28,498 nucleotides of DNA from CAZVWV01 sp964631745 (lineage in GTDB: Bacteria; Bdellovibrionota_C; UBA2361; JBGSMV01): contig CAZVWV010000034.1 in the NCBI GenBank assembly GCA_964631745.1, positions 1-28,498 on the forward strand, in the 5' to 3' direction. Each line of letters begins with the position of its first letter. Position 1 is the stretch's first letter. The translations under genes were made by a program, and so were the position numbers. Below are positions 7,815 through 14,011 of this stretch, in pieces. The notes below the pieces were generated by a model, which ran no database searches, was not told the origin of the DNA, and saw only the letters and a list, made by a program, of their open reading frames with translations.

Positions 7815-8696
7815 TCACCAGATCATCTTTTCAATCGGCATAACCAGAATCCCCTCGGCTCCTGCTGCCTTAAGACTTTCGATAACCTCCCAAAACTCGC
7901 TTTCCTTGATAACTGAGTGCAAGGAGCTCCAGCCCGGTGTGACCAAGGCACTCACGGTAGGACTGCGCAACCCTGGCAGTAATGCGCGGATTTTAGAAAT
8001 CGCTTGGTTGGGAGTGTTAAGCACTACATATTTGCACTCTCTGGCGCGCTTCACGGACTGAATACGAAACAGTAGTTTCTCGAACAGCACCCGTTTGGAG
8101 GCGCTGAACCGAGCTGTTCTTACCAAGACAGCTTCGCTTTTGAAAAGCTGCGCTACTTCCTTAAGACCGTGGCTAAGTAGGGTGCTACCGGAGCTGACTA
8201 GGTCGCAAATGGCCTGGGCTAATTCCACACCTGGCGCTATTTCGGCAGAGCCATGCACCACGCGAACAGTGGCCCGCACTCCATTAGCCTTTAGGAATTC
8301 TGAAAGGGAGCTTGGATATGAGGTGGCGATACTTAGCCCATTCAGATCTCCCAAACCTTTGAAGCGGCTAGCAATGGGCATGGCCAGCGATAGCCGACAG
8401 CGCGCAAACCCCAGTTTTTCTACAATATCTAGCTCTCGTCTCTTTTCAAAAATTATATTTTCGCCAACGATCCCTAAATCTGCCACCCCATCGCAGACAT
8501 ACTGAGGAATATCGTCATCGCGCAGGAAGAGAATCTCCAGCGGAAAGTTGTGCGCCTCAGTTTTAAGCTTATTACCGGTGGTATCGAAGGTAATCCCACA
8601 TTCTCGGATTAACTCAATCGATTCAGTGCTTAAACGACCATTTTTTTGAATTGCCAGGCGGATCAGCCCCTGACCTGTTGAATTTTCAGTTACCAT
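7815..8696 (-). CDS. hisG: HisG: ATP phosphoribosyltransferase, long form
   Basis: First committed enzyme: ATP plus PRPP gives phosphoribosyl-ATP. At 293 residues it is the long HisG_L form with a C-terminal ACT-like regulatory domain (from about 215), normally the site of histidine feedback inhibition, so no HisZ subunit is needed. Visible are the N-terminal IRLAIQKNGRLS, LRDDDIPQYVCDGVADLGIVGE, and the PRPP-binding ICDLVSSGSTL. The C-terminal GWSSLHSVI and AAGAEGILVMPIEKM belong to the ACT-like domain. It is the promoter-proximal gene of the operon. ATG 8696 follows AAGGA at a rather long spacing (13 nt). Confidence 0.97.
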   Translation of the reverse strand: MVTENSTGQGLIRLAIQKNGRLSTESIELIRECGITFDTTGNKLKTEAHNFPLEILFLRDDDIPQYVCDGVADLGIVGENIIFEKRRELDIVEKLGFARCRLSLAMPIASRFKGLGDLNGLSIATSYPSSLSEFLKANGVRATVRVVHGSAEIAPGVELAQAICDLVSSGSTLLSHGLKEVAQLFKSEAVLVRTARFSASKRVLFEKLLFRIQSVKRARECKYVVLNTPNQAISKIRALLPGLRSPTVSALVTPGWSSLHSVIKESEFWEVIESLKAAGAEGILVMPIEKMIW

Positions 8697-8734
8697 GAAA
8701 TACCGCTATCCTTGAGGATTAATAAAACGAACGC

Positions 8735-8787
8735 AAAAACGGGATTGGAATAGTTTTCTCGGGTTAGCCCCGATGGTGCGGCCGGGG
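8735..8787 (-). promoter_or_regulatory. Possible his attenuator: mutually exclusive GC pairings before a T5 tract
   Basis: On the minus strand a CCCCG segment (8787-8783) can pair with CGGGG (8772-8768). The same CGGG can instead pair with CCCG (8743-8740), which is followed at once by TTTTT (8739-8735). The first pairing lies over the His codons of the putative leader peptide. Stems are short (4-5 bp), so this is a weak candidate. Confidence 0.3.
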
Positions 8788-8832
8788 ATGTCCGTGAGAG
8801 CAAGAGTGAGTTAAACTTGGGGCAATACTCAC
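8764..8832 (-). CDS. Putative His-rich leader peptide upstream of hisG
   Basis: A 22-codon frame from GTG (8832) to TAA (8764) ends in THSCSHGHPRPHHRG, with 5 His codons among its last 14. It is placed between the predicted his promoter and hisG, where hisL leader peptides sit in attenuated operons. Against it: the start is GTG, no clear ribosome site precedes it, and the His codons are not consecutive as in the classic E. coli leader. The frame is also open further upstream. Function is inferred from position and composition only. Confidence 0.4.
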   Translation of the reverse strand: MSIAPSLTHSCSHGHPRPHHRG

Positions 8833-8860
8833 TATCACAACGATGTTAGAGACGGTGTTG

Positions 8861-8890
8861 AAAATCACTTTACTAAGGTAAAGTGATTTT
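8861..8890. promoter_or_regulatory. Perfect inverted repeat, likely operator for the TrpR-like regulator
   Basis: Arms AAAATCACTTTAC (8861-8873) and GTAAAGTGATTTT (8878-8890) are exact reverse complements around a 4-bp centre TAAG. The repeat lies 31 bp before the regulator's ATG and covers the predicted his -10 region. It is thus well placed for one TrpR-family protein to control both divergent units. There is no T-run to suggest a terminator. Confidence 0.6.
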
Positions 8891-8903
8891 GAGAGTATGT
8901 CAA
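8875..8903 (-). promoter_or_regulatory. Predicted his operon promoter
   Basis: On the minus strand a perfect -35 TTGACA (8903-8898) is followed after 17 bp by a weak -10 TACCTT (8880-8875). Transcription would start near 8868, about 170 nt before hisG, leaving a long leader. The -10 lies inside the 8861-8890 inverted repeat, so a bound repressor would block polymerase. Confidence 0.5.
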
Positions 8904-8921
8904 GGGCATTAAAGAAAACAT

Positions 8922-9218
8922 ATGACAAATAAGTGGGATACCGCAGAAACCGCTGAACTTTTGGAGGCACTGCTAAAGCTTCGAAATAGCAGTGAATACA
9001 AGCTCTTTTTACGGGATTTGCTGACTGAAGCTGAAATTATCGAGTTCAGCCTACGTTGGAAGGCAGCGCGTATGCTGCAAGCCAAAGTCCCCTATACCAA
9101 AATAGTGGCCGAGACCGGTCTTAGCTCTACAACTGTGGCTAGAATCTCAAAATGGCTTAAGGGAGGCAAAGGCGGCTATCGGCTCATGCTCAAACGCATG
9201 AAAAAAGGAGTGCAGTAA
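8922..9218 (+). CDS. TrpR/YerC-family regulator, probable repressor of the his operon
   Basis: A 98-residue all-helical DNA-binding protein of the Trp-repressor superfamily, YerC/YecD branch. The segment EIIEFSLRWKAARML is the conserved core helix. YTKIVAETGLSSTTVARISKWL (about residues 65-86) is the helix-turn-helix. The C-terminus is basic (LMLKRMKKG). It diverges from hisG, and TrpR-family proteins near his genes in other bacteria have been proposed as histidine-responsive HisR regulators. The ligand is therefore likely histidine, by inference. The inverted repeat at 8861-8890 is its probable operator and would give autoregulation. The start ATG has only a weak purine-rich site. Confidence 0.8.
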   Translation: MTNKWDTAETAELLEALLKLRNSSEYKLFLRDLLTEAEIIEFSLRWKAARMLQAKVPYTKIVAETGLSSTTVARISKWLKGGKGGYRLMLKRMKKGVQ

Positions 9219-9587
9219 GTTGCGCTGAATGGCCGGTTGATTGGCGCTGAAGATGCGCGCACGAACTCCGCGACTCAAGTTACTCTGCTCAAGTTACCAA
9301 TAAATACAAAGCCCTATTGTTGCGCAGAGTCTCTTGGGCAGAGTCTCTGAGACTTTTCTTAAGGTTTACCGTTAGGGTGGCTGCGCGCGCGAGCATCGTT
9401 CGGGCAGAAGAAGTTAATGTCCGCGGCCATAAGGAATGCTTCTATCATGGATTTGCGGTGGCGCTACTGATAATGCGTAATGCAGTTTAGTAAGGCAGCC
9501 TAGCATTTTTTCGTAAAAAGGCGGGCGCTATAGAATTGGCGCCTCAAAATCTAAGGCAGGTTACTGGCGGCTCCGATAATAGCTCTA
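9219..9587. other. Intergenic stretch with dispersed repeat copy A
   Basis: No gene is seen. The first 80 bp are repeat copy A (9221-9299). Further on, GCAGAGTCTCT occurs twice close together (from 9323 and from 9339). The rest shows nothing recognisable. Confidence 0.5.
9221..9299 (+). repeat. Dispersed 79-bp repeat, copy A
   Basis: Aligns without gaps to 11210-11288 with 11 mismatches by eye. The best-conserved core runs from TGATTGGCGCTGAAGATGCG through ACTCAAGTTACTCT. It begins 2 bp after the stop of the TrpR-like gene. It shows no coding potential of its own. Confidence 0.7.
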
Positions 9588-10091
9588 ATGAAAATCAGAA
9601 TCACGACCTATCTTGCGCTATCAATACTGCCGCTATTGCTACACAGCAACGCGAGCCAGGCAGAGTTATGGAAATGTGGCAATGGCGTATACACCAATAG
9701 TCCTCCTTCGAGTGCCAATTGTGTGGCAGTCGAGGTGGCGGTTAAGTGTGGTGAGGGTCAGCGAACTATTGGCGGCCGCCCTAATGTGAGTGGCGCGGCG
9801 AGGGAGAGATGCCCAGTCGCTGAAAAACCGGCGTTGGTGCGCTACTCACCGCCTGCCGTGCGACAACCGGAGGTATACTCAGATAACGAAGAGCAGGGCT
9901 CCATTTCCCGACCAGCACCTAACAAATATCGGCGTGGAGGTTTAACTGAATCGCAAAGAGCTGATTGGCAGGCGCGCATTGAGGGGTATGATTCCGGAAT
10001 TCCGAGCGGCGTTTTCGGAGGAATGGAGCATATCGACCTTGAGAGCGTGGATCCGGAACTAGCGGCGGCTTTTCCAAACTTCGGTCATTAA
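9588..10091 (+). CDS. Small exported protein of unknown function
   Basis: A 167-residue protein with a clear Sec signal peptide: basic start MKIRITTY, hydrophobic stretch to about residue 20, and a likely signal peptidase I site after SNASQA (residue 25). The mature N-terminus ELWKCGNGVYTNSPPSSANC recalls DUF4124-type periplasmic proteins, in which an aromatic-Cys start precedes a Gly-Val/Ile turn, but the match is too short to assign. Mature Cys residues at about 29 and 44 could form a disulfide; two more follow near 53 and 75. The middle is Pro-rich and low in complexity. No strong ribosome site precedes ATG 9588. Neighbours give no functional hint. Confidence 0.6.
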   Translation: MKIRITTYLALSILPLLLHSNASQAELWKCGNGVYTNSPPSSANCVAVEVAVKCGEGQRTIGGRPNVSGAARERCPVAEKPALVRYSPPAVRQPEVYSDNEEQGSISRPAPNKYRRGGLTESQRADWQARIEGYDSGIPSGVFGGMEHIDLESVDPELAAAFPNFGH

Positions 10092-10123
10092 CCTCAATTA
10101 AGTGTAGCGCTACCTAGCTTGCG

Positions 10124-10708
10124 ATGGGCGATTCTATCAATCAGAGATACTATCATCCACCCGTCTACCTCTGGCCATTAGTCGACTATAAATTTCTTTT
10201 GGCTCAGGCGCAGGTCCTGCAGAAAATCCCAACGGTTAATCCACACGGATTGCCGTTAGGAGCATCGGCTTCTCAGAAAACTTTTACAATTGTCCTTGCC
10301 GATCTTGCCCTGCTTCATGGCCTGACAGGATTTAGAGCTGATAGATTAATCGAACGTGATACCATCTTAGATGCTTATCGAGGCGCCCTGGCAGAGCAAG
10401 CGGGAGGGCAAATTCTGATCGATATTTTCGACAGAGAGCTTTTCATTTGGTACCGCCCCGAGCCGAGAAGCTTGGCAGAGGTTGATTTTATTGTCTCGCG
10501 AGAAGAAGAGGTCATACCACTAGAGATCAAATCTGGGTCAGTTGGTAGGCTGGAAAGCTTACATTTGTTTCTTTCCGAATATAAGCTTGTCAAAAAAGCG
10601 TATGCCATTTGAGCTGACAAATTCGATCCCAAATTGCAGGACAGCAAAACAAGCAGGCTACCGCTCTATTGGGTCGAGGGGATTACTAGTGTAGTGTTTC
10701 GCAAGTAA
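10124..10708 (+). pseudogene. DUF4143-type ATPase remnant (5'-truncated, in-frame stop)
   Basis: The product matches only the C-terminal DUF4143 part of the AAA_14/DUF4143 ATPases, which are normally about 400 residues. LPLGASASQKTFTIVLADLALL is the characteristic core. EVDFIVSREEEVIPLEIKSG is the nuclease-like strand and loop with Asp, Glu and Lys, followed by LESLHLFLSEY. The AAA domain is missing. An in-frame TGA at 10610-10612 interrupts the frame, yet beyond it the same frame continues into RLPLYWVEGI, the usual family tail, ending at TAA 10706-10708 inside the left arm of an inverted repeat. It is therefore a decayed gene. These proteins are common accessory genes of uncertain role. Confidence 0.75.
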
Positions 10709-10752
10709 CTATACAACAATGCCAGCAGCGGAGAGCGAAACACTACACTAGT
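10685..10752. repeat. 18-bp perfect inverted repeat with 32-nt loop
   Basis: Arms ACTAGTGTAGTGTTTCGC (10685-10702) and GCGAAACACTACACTAGT (10735-10752) are exact reverse complements. A further ACTAGT follows at 10757-10762. A second smaller hairpin lies at 10763-10794 (AGGTAA/TTACCT enclosing TTCC/GGAA). The arms lack a T-run, so a simple terminator is unlikely; a miniature mobile element or its scar is possible. Confidence 0.65.
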
Positions 10753-10869
10753 GGGAACTAGTAGGTAAAAGTCAGTTCCAAAAGGAAATTACCTGGCAGT
10801 GTGCGCTGTGATGAAATGCAATTGTAATTATGTATTACTCAGTATGGCACAAATCATTCAGAGGATTTT

Positions 10870-11115
10870 ATGACAAAAGGCTCCACGAAACGCGTTATTA
10901 ATGCACGCCTAGATAGTGGCAGTAGCGAGGCTCTTAATGCTCTATTACATTCTCTGGGATGGAGCGAATCGCAGATTATTCGAGAGGCCCTAATAAAGTT
11001 CGCCGCTCAATGCCCACGCAAGAAGAAGCCTGGATTTGTGGGGCTCGGAAAATTCTCTTCTGGAATTCGAGATTTAGCAAGCAACAAGCGGCACTTAGAA
11101 GGCTTTGGTTCATGA
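10870..11115 (+). CDS. Ribbon-helix-helix antitoxin of a VapBC-like pair
   Basis: An 81-residue protein. KRVINARLDSGSSEALNALL and the following GWSESQIIREALIKFA (residues 8-47) form the strand and two helices of a ribbon-helix-helix domain. A Gly/Lys-rich tail, KKKPGFVGLGKFSSG, is the likely toxin-binding arm. AGAGGA lies 5 bp before the ATG. The TGA stop overlaps the toxin's ATG (ATGA at 11112-11115), the classic coupling of TA pairs. The toxin is truncated, so this antitoxin is probably an orphan. Confidence 0.75.
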   Translation: MTKGSTKRVINARLDSGSSEALNALLHSLGWSESQIIREALIKFAAQCPRKKKPGFVGLGKFSSGIRDLASNKRHLEGFGS

Positions 11116-11321
11116 AATGCGTGATCGTCGATACTGGATTTATCGTGGCACTGCTTGATAAGAGCGAGAAACATCACCGCCAGTGTAAACTTTTATTGGA
11201 GCAGAAAGGTGCGCAGTGCGGCCAGCTGATTGGCGCTGAAGATGCGGGCACGAACTCCGCAACTCAAGTTACTCTACTCAAGCCACCAAAGTGTTCACAC
11301 GCTCCGGATCGAGCTCGTTGA
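11112..11321 (+). pseudogene. Truncated VapC-like PIN toxin
   Basis: The first 30 or so codons give MKCVIVDTGFIVALLDKSEKHH and a following helix, the standard PIN N-terminus with catalytic Asp7. Homology stops where dispersed repeat copy B begins (11210). The frame then runs through unrelated sequence to a stop at 11319-11321, overlapping the end of the convergent flagellin-like gene. The second Glu and the C-terminal Asp residues are lost, so nuclease activity is not expected. A full PIN toxin needs about 130 residues; only 69 are encoded. Confidence 0.75.
11210..11288 (+). repeat. Dispersed 79-bp repeat, copy B
   Basis: Second copy of the repeat at 9221-9299 (11 mismatches by eye). Its left end coincides with the point where the PIN toxin loses homology. 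Its right end contains the last codons and stop of the flagellin-like gene on the minus strand. Confidence 0.7.
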
Positions 11322-12057
11322 TGAGCGAGGCCTCTGGGTCTGAGGGTTTGTACTTCCTTCTGATCTCTTCGGCCACTTTTTCTGCCAATTTGGTGGCATC
11401 ATCTATGTTTGAAAGCTTTTGACTACCCGAGCTGTCCCCCGACTCCTGAATCTCGCCTCGCGCAACTGCCCCCTGAGCCTTGCTGTGCGCAGCCGCGCTT
11501 CCGTCACTTGCTTGCAGAGCTCCCAAGAATGATCTTTCCAGTGTATTCGCGGCGCTGTCGGCGTTGGTTTGATTGGACAAGCTCAACCCCAAATCAGTCG
11601 CAAGATTACTTTGATTCGCCACCTGCACGCCAGTGTAGATATTTCGGCTCTCATCTGAAATGGTTATGCCGCCGCCCTGTATGGCGTTCTTGCCATTAAA
11701 TGTGGCCGTACTCGCTACGCGTTGAATCTCGGTTTGCAAAGTATCAAGCTCAGTATCATACGTGCTCTGCGCACGCGCATCGGCCGTGGCCGAGGCAGCG
11801 TTTGCCAGATCAAGTTGCTCGCTCTTAAGAGCCGCAATTGCCTTGGTTGCCTCGGCGGCCACTTCGGTGAAACGCTCAGCATTTTGCGCAATCGAAAGGG
11901 TACTAACTTTGGCGGCGTCGCCAGCCAGATCTTTTGCGGATCCGCGCTTAGCGCTCAAGGCCTTGGCCGTTTCGGATTTCGCTCCATCTGAGATTCTAAG
12001 TTTCGGTAACGAAGCCTCAGATTTTAACCCAATCGGGTCAGTAATCTTATAGCCCAT
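11278..12057 (-). CDS. Flagellin-like protein with non-canonical ends
   Basis: A 259-residue protein sitting 25 bp downstream of a flagellin gene and probably co-transcribed. Its middle (about residues 70-165) resembles flagellin D1: a long Ala-rich heptad helix, then YDTELDTLQTEIQRVASTATFNG, then a strand region ending NLATDLGLSL. Neither end fits flagellin: the start MGYKITDPIGLKSEASLPKL and the charged end EEIRRKYKPSDPEASLINEL replace the D0 helices needed for filament packing. There is no signal peptide. AGGAG precedes ATG 12057. It could be a minor filament-associated protein, a hook-filament-type component or a decaying duplicate; function is unknown. Confidence 0.65.
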   Translation of the reverse strand: MGYKITDPIGLKSEASLPKLRISDGAKSETAKALSAKRGSAKDLAGDAAKVSTLSIAQNAERFTEVAAEATKAIAALKSEQLDLANAASATADARAQSTYDTELDTLQTEIQRVASTATFNGKNAIQGGGITISDESRNIYTGVQVANQSNLATDLGLSLSNQTNADSAANTLERSFLGALQASDGSAAAHSKAQGAVARGEIQESGDSSGSQKLSNIDDATKLAEKVAEEIRRKYKPSDPEASLINELDPERVNTLVA

Positions 12058-12082
12058 CGTTTACGCTCCTGGCTGGGTTTAC

Positions 12083-12889
12083 TCATTTAAGCAATCCCAG
12101 CACCTTGTTGGCAGATAGATTCTTACTATGCACATAAGCAGCCGTGCCAGCATTGGCGCGTATGCTCTCTGAGACTTTTCTAGCAACTTCATCGGCTACG
12201 TCCACATCTCTGATGCGAGACTCCGCCGATTGAAGATTTTCGGTGGCAACGCTGATGTTATTAACTGCGGTTTCAAGTCTGGAAACCACAGCACCTAGCT
12301 TTCCGCGCTCTTGGGTAATGTTTGTACTAAACGCTTTGGCGGCATCGAGCGCAATTTGGGCTCCAGCCTGAGTGCCAATGTTTTGGGCTTTAAGATTGGC
12401 GAGCTGAGTAGCGACTTCCGTGCCCTGAATAGTAATTTGAGAATCGCTGCCTGAGTCAACACCCACTTGTAAGGTAGTGCTGGAACCACTAAAGACTTTC
12501 TGTCCGTTAAATTCAGTCGAGGCTACTATGCGCTCAGCCTCTGCTGACAAGGCATCATATTCTTGCTTAAGCGAACCTCTTTGATCGTCAGAGAGGGTGC
12601 CATTGGCCGACTGCACCGAGAGTTCTTGCAAGCGTGTACTAATCTGACTAACTTGTTCGAGCGCTCCATCTTGCACGTTAAGATACGACAAGCCATAGCC
12701 TGCGTTATTTGAAGCCTGCTTAAATGTGGCCGCCTCGCTGGCCAGCTGCTCCGCTATCGCCAGTCCTGCCGGGTCATCCGCGGCGCTGTTGATGCGCTTG
12801 CCGGACGCAAGCTTATTTAAGGATTTATTTACGTTATCGAGCGCAGAATTAAGATGCCGCGTAGAAACGCGAAAAGAACTATCTACCAT
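12083..12889 (-). CDS. fliC: Flagellin, short form
   Basis: A 268-residue filament subunit. The N-terminal D0/D1 region (about 1-140) contains FRVSTRHLNSALDNVNKSLNKLASGKRINSAADDPAGLAIAEQL in shortened view: LASGKRINSAADDPAGLAIA at 27-46 is the flagellin signature, and EAERIVASTEFNGQKVF ends D1. The C-terminal D1/D0 (about 180-268) has ESRIRDVDVADEVARK and ends NKVLGLLK. The surface domains D2/D3 are reduced to a short linker, as in many small flagellins. GAGGT lies 4 bp before the ATG. A strong hairpin sits in the 5' leader at 12912-12945. No chaperone or export genes are nearby. Confidence 0.95.
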   Translation of the reverse strand: MVDSSFRVSTRHLNSALDNVNKSLNKLASGKRINSAADDPAGLAIAEQLASEAATFKQASNNAGYGLSYLNVQDGALEQVSQISTRLQELSVQSANGTLSDDQRGSLKQEYDALSAEAERIVASTEFNGQKVFSGSSTTLQVGVDSGSDSQITIQGTEVATQLANLKAQNIGTQAGAQIALDAAKAFSTNITQERGKLGAVVSRLETAVNNISVATENLQSAESRIRDVDVADEVARKVSESIRANAGTAAYVHSKNLSANKVLGLLK

Positions 12890-13361
12890 ACAACCTCACT
12901 GTCATAGGGACCCCAAGGCGGGTTTTATGCAGAAACCGCCTTGGGATCGCTTTTTAAACTCCCCACTTCTTCAAAATTGGGCGAAGAAGTAGAAGATTGA
13001 GAGTTTTAAGAACCCTCCTTGTTACAGAATAAGCTTCGGAGTGTTTTTGTTTTCTTGTTAGGATCTGACGCTTGTTTTTATGGAAATGTGCACAAACTTT
13101 CCGGGAAGCCTACGGTAGGCGGCTTTTGCTACATAATTAAATCAATACATACAGATGGTTAGTAGAGCGGGACGATGCCAAGAAGTTGCCCCAATGTCTT
13201 AGGCCGATAGGCAGTGCTTTGGCGGCCGAGGCCGATCTTATAACATACGATCTGCCCCTGGCTGCGGCTTGGCGCAAAATTCGCCAGTCATAGCAGCCCG
13301 ATAAGGTTCGTACTTCTTCCTTCAGAAAGAAAGCGTCTTGGGTTGTTTTAAGAAATTCCGA
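12890..13361. other. Intergenic stretch between flagellin and TerB-like gene
   Basis: No gene is seen. It holds the flagellin leader hairpin (12912-12945) and a small inverted repeat GCCTACGGTAGGC at 13108-13120. I could not find a convincing sigma-28 or sigma-54 promoter facing the flagellin gene. Confidence 0.5.
12912..12945 (-). promoter_or_regulatory. Stem-loop in flagellin 5' leader
   Basis: CCCAAGGCGG (12912-12921) and CCGCCTTGGG (12936-12945) are exact complements. Pairing extends by three A-T pairs with a single bulged G, giving about a 13-bp stem. It ends 22 bp before the flagellin ATG, so it would lie in the transcript leader and could affect stability or translation. On the plus strand a T5 tract follows after 5 bp, but no plus-strand gene precedes it. 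Confidence 0.55.
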
Positions 13362-13861
13362 TTAGTGCTTAATCCCCAGCATTTCGGCGAACCTGTGGCG
13401 TAAGTAAGTTTCATATCCATCTTCAACCTCGTCCGCCATAATACATTCATCTATCACTTCCATAATCTGCGACTTCTGAGCAGCGCTAAGGTTTTTTGCC
13501 AGAAGCTCAACAAATTTGTTAGGGCCCCGCAAACTTGAGAGCATCACATTCGCTTGATTTACGAACGCTCGCACTTCGTGTCTGGNNNNNNNNNNGGAGT
13601 GCCAAACAGTCTTCGTAAACCAGAAACGATGACCTCGTATTCCTTCTGGTCGAAGCTCTGATCGCTTGAGGCTAAATCCACTAACAGGATCGTAACGGCT
13701 AGTTCCAACTCTTGCTTCTTCGGACCTCCGCGTTTGGCTGTGAAACTTAGGGAGCCACGCTCCTTCGAGATGGCAGCGCCATTATCAGCAAACATCTTAT
13801 AGATCTGCTGCATAAGCACCTGTTGGGATTGGTTTTTAGCGCTCTGAGATGAATCGGACAT
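13362..13861 (-). CDS. TerB-like protein, interrupted by assembly gap
   Basis: Two minus-strand frames flank 10 Ns. The first (from ATG 13861) ends with ELELAVTILLVDLASSDQSFDQKEYEVIVSGLRRLFGT in parts. The second continues HEVRAFVNQANVML, then KSQIMEVIDECIMADEVEDGYETYLRHRFAEMLGI. Together they make the two-fold helical TerB fold, with acidic pairs ASSDQSFDQKE and MADEVEDGYE in the expected positions. The frames join if the true gap is 2, 5, 8 or 11 bases. TerB-like proteins are cytoplasmic and linked to tellurite or stress responses, but most, like this one with no ter genes nearby, have unknown roles. I annotate one gene of about 165 residues. Confidence 0.75.
13586..13595. other. Assembly gap (10 Ns)
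   Basis: Ten undetermined bases inside the TerB-like gene. The size is probably a placeholder, because restoring the frame needs a length of 2 modulo 3. Confidence 0.99.
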
Positions 13862-13950
13862 GGACCTAATCTACCAAAAATGGCGCCAATCGTAGAGTTT
13901 GCGCCTGAGGCTCTCAAATAAAGCACACCTATCTAAAGTTATGCGAATTA

Positions 13951-13978
13951 TAAAGAGAAATGTGATTTTCGCCGATAT
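13951..13978 (+). promoter_or_regulatory. Possible sigma-28 (FliA)-like promoter
   Basis: TAAA (13951-13954) and GCCGATAT (13971-13978) are spaced 16 bp apart; the FliA pattern is TAAA, 15 bp, GCCGATAA. It ends 33 bp before the start of the receiver-like gene. Plausible given the flagellin genes nearby, but the spacing is one base too long. Confidence 0.35.
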
Positions 13979-14011
13979 AACCCCCTGGACAATTTCGATA
14001 TTTACCAAGCT

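Noticed and set aside
8764..8970. 68-codon minus-strand frame spanning the his promoter region
   Set aside because: It begins inside the TrpR-like gene and crosses the promoter and operator; only its His-rich end is kept, as a possible leader peptide.
13260..13300. TGGC...TTGC on the minus strand as a sigma-54 promoter for flagellin
   Set aside because: The GG and GC doublets are 2 bp too close for a -24/-12 promoter.
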